A DNA stretch of 33,063 nt from JBBRXZ01 sp038232415 (GTDB taxonomy: Bacteria; Patescibacteriota; Saccharimonadia; Saccharimonadales; UBA4665): the NCBI GenBank assembly GCA_038232415.1, contig JBBSHY010000008.1:1-33063 (forward strand), in the 5' to 3' direction. The notes beneath the pieces were generated by a model. The model was not told the DNA's origin. It saw only the letters and a list, made by a program, of their open reading frames with translations, and did not search any database. Made by a program: the position numbers and the translations under genes. This document shows positions 1-8,288 of the stretch, in pieces (positions within the stretch are counted from its first letter, which is position 1; each line of letters starts with the position of its first letter).

Positions 1-247
1 CCAATGATAGACGGCCAGGATATTTACTCAGTAACTGCTCCAAAACAGGCTCCAACCGCTGCCACTCCCCGGCTGCGGACAAAGGCGTGGCACCCGGACG
101 TGTGCTTTCTGCACCTATATCAACTAAACCGGCACCATCTTTAAACAACTGTTTGGCCTGCTCTACCGCTTTATCAGGATCTAAAAACAGGTTGCCGTCA
201 CTAAAACTATCCGGCGTTATATTCAAGATACCCACTAATTTCACCAT
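1..247 (-). CDS. folP: Dihydropteroate synthase, N-terminal part (runs off the window)
   Basis: The reverse strand from an ATG at 247 encodes 82 residues and continues past base 1. They contain the FolP signatures GILNITPDSFSDG near the start and DIGAESTRPGA about 30 residues later, which form the pterin and pyrophosphate binding loops. The enzyme joins p-aminobenzoate to hydroxymethyl-dihydropterin diphosphate in folate synthesis. It is divergent from serC. folK, the preceding step in the pathway, lies at the far end of the facing gene run. A TATAAT box ends about 10 bases before the ATG, so the transcript may be leaderless. The C-terminal two thirds are not in the window. Confidence 0.92.
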   Translation of the reverse strand, partial: MVKLVGILNITPDSFSDGNLFLDPDKAVEQAKQLFKDGAGLVDIGAESTRPGATPLSAAGEWQRLEPVLEQLLSKYPGRLSL

Positions 248-256
248 ACCCCGTGA

Positions 257-279
257 ATTATAGAACAATGCTCTATAAT
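257..279. promoter_or_regulatory. Palindromic divergent -10 boxes between folP and serC
   Basis: ATTATAGA and TCTATAAT form an 8-bp inverted repeat around a 7-base centre. Each arm carries a TATAAT, one per strand (257-262 minus, 274-279 plus). Each box ends 9 bases before a start codon (247 for folP, 289 for serC). No convincing -35 is seen on either strand. The symmetry could also serve as a binding site. Confidence 0.6.
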
Positions 280-288
280 TAAAAGGAG

Positions 289-1362
289 ATGAGGATATAT
301 AACTTTAGTGCCGGCCCTGCCATGCTGCCTGAATCTGTGCTTACCCAGGCAGCAAAGGAGATGCTTGATTGGCAAGGCCATGGCATGAGTGTCATGGAAA
401 TTAGCCACCGCAGCCCGGAATTTATTCAGATTGCCGAAGAGACTGAATCAGACCTAAGAGAGTTAATGCAAATTCCTGATAACTATAAAGTTTTATTTCT
501 GCAAGGCGGTGCAACCGGGCAGTTCGCTGCTATCCCCATGAATTTGGCTAGTAGCACAGATACAGCCGATTATATAATCAATGGCTTGTGGGCCCAAAAA
601 GCAGCCAAAGAGGCCAAAAAATACGTGAACGTAAATATCGCGGCCACAGCCGAGCCTTTTACCTATGTGCCTGACCAAAAAGACTGGAAAGTTTCAGAAG
701 CTGCCGCCTATATTCACACAACTCCGAATGAGACGATAAACGGGGTCGCGTATAACTTCTCGCCGGAAGCAGGCCCGGTGCCTATCGTTGGGGACATAAG
801 TTCGATGATTCTTAGTGAGCCTCTTGACGTTAGTAAGTACGGCGTCCTGTACGCCGGAACCCAAAAAAATATGGGTCCGGCCGGCCTGACTATAGTCATT
901 GTCCGGGAAGATTTACTAGATAGAGCCCGGGATGAAACTCCGCTCGTTTGGCACTGGTCAGACAAATCAATTGCCGGGTCAATGCTTAATACCCCGCCGA
1001 CTTATGGCTGGTACCTGGCCGGACTCGTGTGTAGGTGGCTCAAATCAAACGGCGGAATCAAGGCTATTACGGAAATCAACAAAAGAAAGGCGGAAAAGCT
1101 GTATTCTGCTATCGACGAATCTGATTTTTATAACAATAATATCCAGACCGCTTACCGTTCAAAAATGAATGTGGTTTTTCAACTGGCTAATCCGGAGCTA
1201 GATAGAACTTTCACTGATAATGCCTACCCCCGCGGCCTTAAAAACCTGGAAGGACACAGGAATGTCGGCGGCTTACGGGCCAGCTTGTATAATGCCATGC
1301 CTGAAGAAGGTGTTGACGCGTTAATATTGTTTATGAAGGAGTTCGAGAAGAAATATGGCTAA
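289..1362 (+). CDS. serC: Phosphoserine aminotransferase
   Basis: SerC converts 3-phosphohydroxypyruvate and glutamate to phosphoserine, the second step of serine synthesis, and in some bacteria also acts in pyridoxal phosphate synthesis. The 357-residue length is normal. The N-terminus MRIYNFSAGPAMLP is the family signature, and GGATGQFA near 73-80 binds the cofactor phosphate. Lys193 in AGTQKNMGPAG is the expected Schiff-base lysine. An AAGGAG lies directly against the ATG with no usable spacing, and a TATAAT ends 9 bases upstream, so translation may be leaderless. serA overlaps its end by 8 bases, which suggests translational coupling. Confidence 0.95.
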   Translation: MRIYNFSAGPAMLPESVLTQAAKEMLDWQGHGMSVMEISHRSPEFIQIAEETESDLRELMQIPDNYKVLFLQGGATGQFAAIPMNLASSTDTADYIINGLWAQKAAKEAKKYVNVNIAATAEPFTYVPDQKDWKVSEAAAYIHTTPNETINGVAYNFSPEAGPVPIVGDISSMILSEPLDVSKYGVLYAGTQKNMGPAGLTIVIVREDLLDRARDETPLVWHWSDKSIAGSMLNTPPTYGWYLAGLVCRWLKSNGGIKAITEINKRKAEKLYSAIDESDFYNNNIQTAYRSKMNVVFQLANPELDRTFTDNAYPRGLKNLEGHRNVGGLRASLYNAMPEEGVDALILFMKEFEKKYG

Positions 1363-2530
1363 AAAACCTGTTTACAAAATTAAGACCTATAACCAAATCT
1401 CTAAGGTTGGTTTGCAGAGGTTCAAGCCCAACTACCAGGTCTCCGACAAGATTAATAACCCGGATGCTATTATGCTCCGTTCATTCGACTTGCATAAAGA
1501 ACCGGTGAGCGAAAGTGTGCTGGCTGTCGGCCGGGCCGGCGCCGGTGTAAATAACATCCCTATAGCTAGTTTAGACGCCAAGGGTATAGCCGTATTCAAT
1601 GCGCCGGGTGCCAACGCGAATTCTGTCAAGGAATTGGTTATAGCCGGAATGCTTATTGCCGGCAGAAACCTGGACGAAGCCCTGAAATACGTGGCTGAAC
1701 TTCCGGATGAAAATATGAAAGAAAACATTGAGGCAGGCAAAAAAAGGTTTGCCGGCAGTGAACTAACCGGGAAAACGCTTGGCGTTATTGGCCTTGGCGC
1801 GATCGGACATAGAGTAGCTAACACTGGTATTGATCTTGGTATGAAAGTCCTGGGTTACGACCCGGCGATGACGGTAGCAAATGCCTGGCAGCTTTCTTCC
1901 CACGTCGGTCAGATTGATAACCTGGACCAGCTGCTTAGGCAATGCGACTACGTCACGATTCATGTCCCGCTGCTGGAAGCAACTAAAGGCCTCCTGAGCC
2001 GGGAAAAGTTAAAACTCTTGAGACCGAATACTGTACTGCTTAATTTATCCAGGGACGAGTTAGCAGACGAAGTTGCAGTTGTGGCTGCACTGGAAAAGGG
2101 CAAACTTCGAAACTACGTAACAGATTTTCCTAATAAAACTATAATGCAGAGCCCAAAAGTTATTGCCCTGCCTCACCTAGGCGCGTCTACCAAAGAAGCA
2201 GAGGACAACTGCGCCGTAATGATTGCCGATCAACTTCAGGACTATTTAGAAAACGGCAACGTTAAGTTTTCTGTTAACTTTCCGAATGTATTTATGCCGC
2301 GTTATGAGGGCGTTATCCGCCTTGTGCTGGTTCACACAAACTTGCCAGGGGTTGTCGCGCAAATAAGCAACATAATGGGAACAGAAAAAATAAATATAGC
2401 GCGCTTACTGAATAAAAGCCGCGATAGTACAGGATACACAATGATGGACTTGGAGTTAACAAAAGTTCCTGACGAGCTTACAGACAAACTCAGATCTATA
2501 CCCGAACTATTAAAACTCAGGGTTTTATAG
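1355..2530 (+). CDS. serA: D-3-phosphoglycerate dehydrogenase with C-terminal ACT domain
   Basis: This is the first step of serine synthesis, oxidising 3-phosphoglycerate with NAD. The 391 residues have a Rossmann motif GLGAIG at 146-151, catalytic Arg233 in LSRDE and His274 in PHLGAST. An ACT domain from about 318 to the end is the usual serine-feedback module. It belongs to the shorter clostridial-type branch with YVTDFPN and SVNFPN, where the usual DVFxxEP loop bearing the catalytic Glu is replaced. The start lies inside the last codons of serC. No serB phosphatase is visible nearby, so the last step must be elsewhere or done by another phosphatase. Confidence 0.93.
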   Translation: MAKKPVYKIKTYNQISKVGLQRFKPNYQVSDKINNPDAIMLRSFDLHKEPVSESVLAVGRAGAGVNNIPIASLDAKGIAVFNAPGANANSVKELVIAGMLIAGRNLDEALKYVAELPDENMKENIEAGKKRFAGSELTGKTLGVIGLGAIGHRVANTGIDLGMKVLGYDPAMTVANAWQLSSHVGQIDNLDQLLRQCDYVTIHVPLLEATKGLLSREKLKLLRPNTVLLNLSRDELADEVAVVAALEKGKLRNYVTDFPNKTIMQSPKVIALPHLGASTKEAEDNCAVMIADQLQDYLENGNVKFSVNFPNVFMPRYEGVIRLVLVHTNLPGVVAQISNIMGTEKINIARLLNKSRDSTGYTMMDLELTKVPDELTDKLRSIPELLKLRVL

Positions 2531-2556
2531 TTTAAACTCGGAAATTTGCTTCATGA

Positions 2557-2585
2557 TTGAAAATGTAGTGTGCTTCAGGTATGCT
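2557..2585 (+). promoter_or_regulatory. Probable promoter for hom-lysC-asd-folK
   Basis: TTGAAA at 2557-2562 and TATGCT at 2580-2585 are separated by 17 bases, in the 106-base gap after serA. A second -10-like TATAAA occurs about 20 bases before the hom ATG. This gap splits the plus-strand run into two likely transcription units. Confidence 0.45.
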
Positions 2586-2636
2586 TCTATCTGTAGATAC
2601 ATCTTTGGAGCTAGTATAAATTAAGGAATACTGTTT

Positions 2637-3704
2637 ATGATCACACCTGTAAATTGGGGATTAATAGGCTTCGGTAATATTGGCCGTGAGATTGTGCGTC
2701 AGATAGGTCAGCCGGCTGTGGCAAAACGGCTGCGCCTTAAAGTAAACCCGGAGTTCATTGTGGAATCCGGAGGTATTATGAAAAATGACGGCCATACACT
2801 TACAGATTATAAGAACTTGAGTGCTGTACCAAGCCTGCCGGAAGTAATGTTTATAGCTATACCTTCCAGTAATGATGGTGAAGTTGCCTACAACTATATA
2901 GCTCACATACTAAAAAAAGGTAAGCTGGCCATTACCGCCGAGAAAGGTGCGGTGGCAAATCATTATGCTGAACTAAGACAGCTATCCGGTGACTTTAAAC
3001 GCTTCGGTATTACCGCTACTGTGGGGGGCGGTACGCGTTTATTAAAAGTTGCCAGGGAATACTCCCAGGACGTGGAAAATATAACCCAGGTACACCTGGC
3101 CTTAAACGGTACACTGGCGGCAATTATGGATTGGGTAGCACCTTTACAAGGCGAAAGGTTATCGCTGGCAACAGCTGCCAAAAAGGCGGTAGACAAAGGA
3201 TATGCCGAACCAGGCAGTGAATCAGCTACAGCAATTATCCGGGCGGAAGCAGAGGGTGATATACCGAAAAAACTGGCTATTTTTTATAACAGTGTCGGCC
3301 TTGGCAATCAACACATTGACTGGAATTCATTGCGCTTTTCTCTCACTGATGATGAGATCGATAAGGCTGTTAGCTCAAAGGTGCCCCGACGTTTTATTGC
3401 TTCCCTCTATCCGCTGGATTATGTCGATGGCCGTAATGATTTTCTGGAAGATGATATCATCGGAGGTTTTAATGTAAGACATAATGGCTGGCTGATGGTA
3501 GGAGGTTTCCGGCGCGTAGATGCTAACCCCTTGTTTAGCGCTTTAGCCTCTCTGACTGGTCCGGGCAACGGTATGGTGATTGGTTTGGGCCCTAACGCCA
3601 GCGATGGCGTATATGCTGTCACCGGCCCGGGCGCCGGGGTCAATCCCACTGTTAATACAATGCTTGATGATTACGTCCGTCTCAAATCCCTCCAGGAGTC
3701 TTGA
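2637..3704 (+). CDS. hom: Homoserine dehydrogenase (short form, no ACT domain)
   Basis: Hom reduces aspartate semialdehyde to homoserine, the branch point to threonine and methionine. The 355 residues show the nucleotide motif GFGNIG at 11-16, the active-site segment TAEKGAVA with Lys103, and EPGSES followed by EGDIPKKLAI, matching the second conserved region. The tail GPGAGVNPTVNTMLDDY is typical of the family. The length fits forms without the regulatory ACT domain. It sits 3 bases before lysC, and the aspartate kinase and semialdehyde dehydrogenase beside it supply its substrate. No thrB, thrC or metX is in the window. Confidence 0.88.
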   Translation: MITPVNWGLIGFGNIGREIVRQIGQPAVAKRLRLKVNPEFIVESGGIMKNDGHTLTDYKNLSAVPSLPEVMFIAIPSSNDGEVAYNYIAHILKKGKLAITAEKGAVANHYAELRQLSGDFKRFGITATVGGGTRLLKVAREYSQDVENITQVHLALNGTLAAIMDWVAPLQGERLSLATAAKKAVDKGYAEPGSESATAIIRAEAEGDIPKKLAIFYNSVGLGNQHIDWNSLRFSLTDDEIDKAVSSKVPRRFIASLYPLDYVDGRNDFLEDDIIGGFNVRHNGWLMVGGFRRVDANPLFSALASLTGPGNGMVIGLGPNASDGVYAVTGPGAGVNPTVNTMLDDYVRLKSLQES

Positions 3705-3707
3705 AGC

Positions 3708-5132
3708 ATGGTAGTAATGAAGTTTGGCGGCACTTCAATTGCTAACGGGCAGCGGATGCTGGAAGTCGCCAAAATTATATCCAACGAACACGGACGTCAG
3801 CCCATAGTAGTAGTATCAGCAGTCAGCCAGGTTACTAATCTACTTGTAGATCTGGCTGGTATTGCTCTAGACAAAGCTCAAGAGGCCAATCTGAAGAGCG
3901 GCATTGAGCGTCTGCGTCGTATTCACCATGATATAGCTATAGACCTGAAACTTGAGCCAGGCGCGGAGAAAGACCTGCTAACCATTCTGGATGTCCAGAT
4001 CATTGAGCTGGAGAGCGTGCTTACAAGTATTACCTCCTTAGGGGAACTGACACCACGCGGCAATGACTTGATTATATGTTTTGGAGAGCGATTGTCCCTA
4101 TACCTGGTTGCTGCAGCCTTACAGCGACATGGAATTGCCACCGAGGCTATAAAGGCCAGTGAATTAATCGTTACTGACGATACTTTTGGCAATGCCCAGC
4201 CGCTTTTTCCGGATTCATGTAAAAAAATAACGCCCAAGCTCCAACGACTGATCAAGAATAACGTTACACCTGTTATTACCGGCTATATGGGTGCTACGGC
4301 AGAGGGTATAGTGACTACTTTAGGGCGTGGCGGGTCAGATTACTCAGCAACTATCATTGGCCATTGTATTGAGGCTGAAGAGGTATGGATCTGGACTGAC
4401 GTTGATGGTGTGATGACTGCTGATCCGCGTGATATCAAAGGCGCAAAAACAGTAAAAGACCTCTCGTATGATGAAGCGGCCGAGCTATCTTATTTTGGCG
4501 CCAAGGTATTGCACCCCCGGACTATGGTAGCCGCGGCTATGAGCAATATACCTATATTAATTAAAAATACTATGCGTCCTGCCGGAAAAGGCACTAAAAT
4601 CAGCAACTCTTCTTTCAAGCACCCGGACGGCGCCAAGGCGATGACAGTACTCCGGCAACTCTCTTTGATTACTATTCAGGGAAAAGGCATGCAAGGTGTT
4701 TTAGGAATAGCCGCAAAAGTCTTCACTACTCTGGCTGAACAAAAAGTAAATGTACTTTTTATCTCCCAGGCTTCCTCAGAAAATAATATTTCATTGGTCA
4801 CCAGCGGTCAGCATGGGACGGGGGCTGCAAAAGCCCTGCACAAAGCTTTTCGCAGTGAACTGCTCACCAAAAAAATAGAGACAGTCAGGGAAGAACCTGA
4901 CTTAGCCATGATAGCTGTGGTGGGCGAAGGCATGCGCAGCCATACCAGCATTGCCGGCCGTATTTTCTCAGCTTTGGGTAGGGCTGATGTTAATGTGATT
5001 GCCATCGCCCAAGGTTCCTCGGAGCGTAATATTTCCTTAGTAGTCAGCGAAGCCGATGCGACAAAGGCCGTGCAATGTATTCACGACGAACTGCACCTCA
5101 ATAACAATATTAGTAAAAAGTCACGAACATGA
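3708..5132 (+). CDS. lysC: Aspartate kinase (monofunctional, two ACT domains)
   Basis: LysC phosphorylates aspartate, the first committed step of the aspartate family. The 474 residues start with KFGGTS at 5-10, contain GRGGSD at 206-211 and the TDVDG loop at 230-234, and end with a tandem ACT region from about 315, which normally senses lysine and/or threonine. The length fits LysC/ThrA-type monofunctional kinases. It lies between hom and asd, and the asd ATG overlaps its TGA by 4 bases. Fusion to homoserine dehydrogenase is absent; that enzyme is the separate upstream gene. Confidence 0.93.
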   Translation: MVVMKFGGTSIANGQRMLEVAKIISNEHGRQPIVVVSAVSQVTNLLVDLAGIALDKAQEANLKSGIERLRRIHHDIAIDLKLEPGAEKDLLTILDVQIIELESVLTSITSLGELTPRGNDLIICFGERLSLYLVAAALQRHGIATEAIKASELIVTDDTFGNAQPLFPDSCKKITPKLQRLIKNNVTPVITGYMGATAEGIVTTLGRGGSDYSATIIGHCIEAEEVWIWTDVDGVMTADPRDIKGAKTVKDLSYDEAAELSYFGAKVLHPRTMVAAAMSNIPILIKNTMRPAGKGTKISNSSFKHPDGAKAMTVLRQLSLITIQGKGMQGVLGIAAKVFTTLAEQKVNVLFISQASSENNISLVTSGQHGTGAAKALHKAFRSELLTKKIETVREEPDLAMIAVVGEGMRSHTSIAGRIFSALGRADVNVIAIAQGSSERNISLVVSEADATKAVQCIHDELHLNNNISKKSRT

Positions 5133-6247
5133 AACGCTTACGCGTCGGTTTTGCCGGTTACCGTGGTATGGTGGGTAGCGTTTTAATGGAAAGGATGCGG
5201 TCTGAAAACGACTTTTCCGGCATTGATGCAGTATTTCTATCAACTTCAAAGGCCGGTCAGCCCGGGCCGGTTATCAATGGCCAAACAACCGTCTTGGAAG
5301 ATGCCTATAACAGGGATATTCTTAACAATCTCGATGTAATAATTACATGCCAGGGTAGTAATTATACAAAGAAGATCCATGCCGATTTAAGAACCGGCGG
5401 CTGGAACGGTTACTGGATAGATGCCGCCAGCGAACTGCGCATGAAGGATTCATCCGTGCTGTTGCTGGATCCGGTTAATCGTGAACAAATAAATGCCGCT
5501 CTATCAAGCGGCATGAAAGACTTGATTGGCGCGAATTGCACCGTCAGCACTATGCTCATGAGCCTGGCCGGCTTATTTAAGAATGACGTTATTGAATGGG
5601 CTAACCCGAGTACATACCAAGCAGTTTCCGGCGCCGGCGCCAAACATGTTATCGAACTATTACAACAGATGAAAGTAGTTGGTCTGGCCGCAGACGATAT
5701 GCTGAATGACCCGTCAGCCAGTTTAGCCAGTATAGATAAGCAGGTTTCGGACCAGTTACGCTCGCCCTCCCTGCCGACCGAATTTTTTGGCTATCCCATA
5801 GCCGGCAATATCCTGCCCTGGATAGATAAAGAGGTCCGAGGCGGCCAGTCCCGCGAAGAATGGAAAGCCGCGGCTGAAACCAATAAAATTCTCGGCACTA
5901 AGCAGCCCGTAGCTATTGATGGTACTTGCGTGAGAGTCGGCTCACTACGTTCACATGCCCAAGCTGTAACAATGAAGCTAAAACGCGACATACCGCTTGA
6001 AGAAATAGAGTCTATGATCAGCTCAGCTCACGAATGGGTAAATCTTGTGTCTAATACCCGCGAAGCCACCCTGGAACAGCTCACCCCGGTAGCAGTCAGC
6101 GGCACATTACAAATTGCCGTCGGCAGAGTCCGCAAATTGTCCATTGGGCCGGAATATCTCAGCGCTTTTGTGGTCGGTGACCAGTTGCTCTGGGGCGCTG
6201 CTGAACCTTTGCGCCGGGCCTTGAAAATTATTATTAACCGTCAATAA
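5129..6247 (+). CDS. asd: Aspartate-semialdehyde dehydrogenase (proteobacterial type)
   Basis: Asd reduces aspartyl phosphate to aspartate semialdehyde with NADPH. The 372 residues carry GFAGYRGMVG at 7-16, the catalytic Cys137 in GANCTVS and His276 in VGSLRSHAQA. The motif spelling and the length of about 370 match the E. coli-type branch rather than the shorter Gram-positive type. It overlaps lysC by 4 bases (ATGA), consistent with coupled translation. Together lysC, asd and hom lead from aspartate to homoserine. Confidence 0.93.
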   Translation: MKRLRVGFAGYRGMVGSVLMERMRSENDFSGIDAVFLSTSKAGQPGPVINGQTTVLEDAYNRDILNNLDVIITCQGSNYTKKIHADLRTGGWNGYWIDAASELRMKDSSVLLLDPVNREQINAALSSGMKDLIGANCTVSTMLMSLAGLFKNDVIEWANPSTYQAVSGAGAKHVIELLQQMKVVGLAADDMLNDPSASLASIDKQVSDQLRSPSLPTEFFGYPIAGNILPWIDKEVRGGQSREEWKAAAETNKILGTKQPVAIDGTCVRVGSLRSHAQAVTMKLKRDIPLEEIESMISSAHEWVNLVSNTREATLEQLTPVAVSGTLQIAVGRVRKLSIGPEYLSAFVVGDQLLWGAAEPLRRALKIIINRQ

Positions 6248-6250
6248 ACT

Positions 6251-6745
6251 ATGCCCGTAGTTTACCTGGCTCTTGGATCAAACGTCGGTGATTCCCGAGG
6301 CTATATTGAGCAAGCCATAGAGCTTCTTAGTGACAAAGTACAGGGCATCCAAACAGCTCCCATCTATAAATCAAAAGCTATTGGCCATACCGGTCAGCCA
6401 AATTTCCTAAATACAGCCATACGTGGCCAGACGAATTTAATTCCGGGTGATTTACTGGAATTTGTGAATGAAGTCGAGCAGAAAGTTGGCCGGGTAGAAC
6501 GTTTCCGCTGGGGACCGCGCGAGATCGATATTGATATCATCCTCTATGGCGATTTCAGGCAGGAAACCAAGAAGCTTACCCTTCCCCACCCCCATTTCAG
6601 AGAACGAGACTTTGTCCTCAAGCCGCTACGGGACCTAGATGGTAACCTGATTGACCCTATTAGCGGCCAAACAGTATTACAATTGCTGGATAAATTAGAT
6701 CCGGCAAAACGGGTTATATTAGGGACAGTTGACGAAAAACTCTAA
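6251..6745 (+). CDS. folK: 2-amino-4-hydroxy-6-hydroxymethyldihydropteridine diphosphokinase
   Basis: FolK transfers pyrophosphate from ATP to hydroxymethyl-dihydropterin, making the substrate of FolP. The 164 residues show YLALGSNVGD at the N-terminus, RWGPREIDIDIILYGD in the middle and LPHPHFRERDFVLKPL, all hallmarks of the family. It is 3 bases after asd, at the end of the amino-acid gene run. folP lies on the other side of the run and on the opposite strand. A promoter for rpmB lies inside its last codons. Confidence 0.94.
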   Translation: MPVVYLALGSNVGDSRGYIEQAIELLSDKVQGIQTAPIYKSKAIGHTGQPNFLNTAIRGQTNLIPGDLLEFVNEVEQKVGRVERFRWGPREIDIDIILYGDFRQETKKLTLPHPHFRERDFVLKPLRDLDGNLIDPISGQTVLQLLDKLDPAKRVILGTVDEKL

Positions 6746-6757
6746 AACCGCTACAAT
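6729..6757 (+). promoter_or_regulatory. Promoter for rpmB inside the folK 3' end
   Basis: TTGACG at 6729-6734 and TACAAT at 6752-6757 have a 17-base spacer, close to the sigma-70 consensus. The predicted start site lies about 30 bases before the rpmB ATG, and an AAGGAT sits just upstream of that ATG. Confidence 0.6.
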
Positions 6758-6793
6758 AACACCTTAGAATCTATGGAAGTTTAAGGATAAATT

Positions 6794-6994
6794 ATGCAAA
6801 AATGCGATCTAACCGGTAAAGGTAAGCAATATGGCAGTAATGTCAGCTTCTCGCAGCGTCACACCAAAAAAGTCTGGAAGCCTAACCTCCAGATGAAAAC
6901 CGTAGTCATCGATGGCAAAAAGATTCAAATGAAACTTAGCACCCAAGCCATTCGCACTCTTAAGAAAAAAGGTCTTCTAACACCAGTTAAGTAG
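6794..6994 (+). CDS. rpmB: 50S ribosomal protein L28
   Basis: A 66-residue basic protein starting MQKCDLTGKGKQYGSNVS, with SFSQRHTKKVWKPNLQ in the middle and LSTQAIRTLKKKGL near the end, matching bacterial L28 throughout. Most of the usual zinc cysteines are absent, since only Cys4 remains. It ends one base before the convergent gene that follows. It is transcribed from its own promoter in the folK end. Confidence 0.95.
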   Translation: MQKCDLTGKGKQYGSNVSFSQRHTKKVWKPNLQMKTVVIDGKKIQMKLSTQAIRTLKKKGLLTPVK

Positions 6995-6995
6995 C

Positions 6996-7619
6996 TTAGG
7001 ACTTTTCCAGGACTATCAGCTGGGTAACATCACTTAACTCGCTCGGCTTAAGCTTTAGCTTGGTAACTGTTTCTTTCGGTTCCATGGCCAGTTCTTTTAG
7101 GGCGTTTGATAAGTCTTGCTGCGGTACCGGGTATTTAAGGACTTTGTCCGCATAGTGTGACGGGACTACCAGTTTGGGCTCAATATCTTTAATAAGTTTA
7201 AGAGCACCTACCGGATCAACGGTATAACCATTACCGCCAATCGGGACGACCAGTAGATCCACCAGGCCGATAGTTTCAAGCTCATCATCTGTTAATTCTG
7301 GATAAATGTGTCCGGTGAACAGCACGCTCATATCGCCCGCTATGAGTTTAAACATAGTAGCACCAAGGCGCCCTGCTTCGTCAACGTGAGCCCGGGCGGC
7401 AATACCAATAACAGAAATATCTGATATTTCGTATTCACCGGGGCTGTCAAAAAGTAAACGAGCATTGTCTGCGCCGCCGTGAAAGCCTGTAAAAAGCACC
7501 ACGTCATTAGCTTTAACTATACTTTTGGATCCCAAATCGGTCAGATTATCATCAATGACTACACGAGTACCCTTATATGTTAGTCCGAAACAGTTTGCGC
7601 CGTAAAACTGCAGATCCAC
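6996..7619 (-). CDS. Metallo-beta-lactamase-fold protein with degenerate metal motif
   Basis: A 207-residue protein of the UlaG-like MBL superfamily (COG2220 type). It contains the opening strand LQFYGANCFGLTYKG, DSPGEYEISDISVIGI, LFTGHIY and PSHYADK, which line up with the usual fold. The metal signature HxHxDH is replaced by FTGFHGGADN, which keeps one His, so catalysis may be altered or lost. Translation starts at a GTG at 7619 that overlaps the stop of the upstream winged-helix gene by one base (TAGTG), so the two are coupled. The substrate is unknown. Confidence 0.75.
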   Translation of the reverse strand: MDLQFYGANCFGLTYKGTRVVIDDNLTDLGSKSIVKANDVVLFTGFHGGADNARLLFDSPGEYEISDISVIGIAARAHVDEAGRLGATMFKLIAGDMSVLFTGHIYPELTDDELETIGLVDLLVVPIGGNGYTVDPVGALKLIKDIEPKLVVPSHYADKVLKYPVPQQDLSNALKELAMEPKETVTKLKLKPSELSDVTQLIVLEKS

Positions 7620-8251
7620 TATTCTTTACTCCTTTTTTCTTCCGGGAGCTCTTCCGATAGTAAGTTATGCAGATCCACCAGTACCTGCTTTTTAGATTGG
7701 GTTATAGCTACCGCAAAGCGGTCTCTGATCTGTTGGCGATATTGGAAGTCGGCTAAACTCATAACAGCATAACGCAGTGATTTATTTTCTTTGGACTCCA
7801 GCTCGCTTATATATTTCTGCAAGGCATTGGGGTTAACTTCACCAACTATCAAAAAGTCGACTCCGGCACTGTCATCTCTGGTGAACTGGCCAGTCAGTAC
7901 TGCCATGTCAATATGGCCTACGGCACGCAGATCCGCTTCATTACTAACTTCAGCAGGATCCGTGCTGGTTGGGGTTTTTTTGACTGATTTTTTAACACCT
8001 CCCCCAAAAATCTGTTGCAGGGGCTCATAATGCTCAAACTTCTGATTGACCTCGTAATAAAGCTTATTATTTGTGTTATCCGATGTAATAATACCAATGC
8101 TAAGCAAGTTGCTGAGTTCGCGCCGCACGGAATTAATTTGCTCATCAATCTTACGGGTAATTTCACGCACGTAATATGAACGGTTCGGATTGCTATAGAA
8201 TAACTGCAGTAATTTAACGCGTGTTTTTGACCCAAAGAGTTGCTCAATCAT
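7619..8251 (-). CDS. Winged-helix DNA-binding protein
   Basis: A 210-residue protein. Residues 1-75 form a MarR/ArsR-like winged helix: FGSKTRVKLLQLFYSN, then YYVREITRKIDEQINSVRRELSNLLSIGII, then a wing with NNKLYYEVN. A Thr/Ser/Lys linker at 85-105 leads to a C-terminal domain from about 110 that resembles the nucleotidyltransferase-like domain often fused to such helices (VDFLIVGEVNPNAL). It is the first gene of a two-gene unit with the MBL-fold protein. A role as regulator of that unit is inference. Confidence 0.7.
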   Translation of the reverse strand: MIEQLFGSKTRVKLLQLFYSNPNRSYYVREITRKIDEQINSVRRELSNLLSIGIITSDNTNNKLYYEVNQKFEHYEPLQQIFGGGVKKSVKKTPTSTDPAEVSNEADLRAVGHIDMAVLTGQFTRDDSAGVDFLIVGEVNPNALQKYISELESKENKSLRYAVMSLADFQYRQQIRDRFAVAITQSKKQVLVDLHNLLSEELPEEKRSKE

Positions 8252-8288
8252 GATGCTAGTGTAGCAAAGTGTAGTTCAATTGGGAAGC

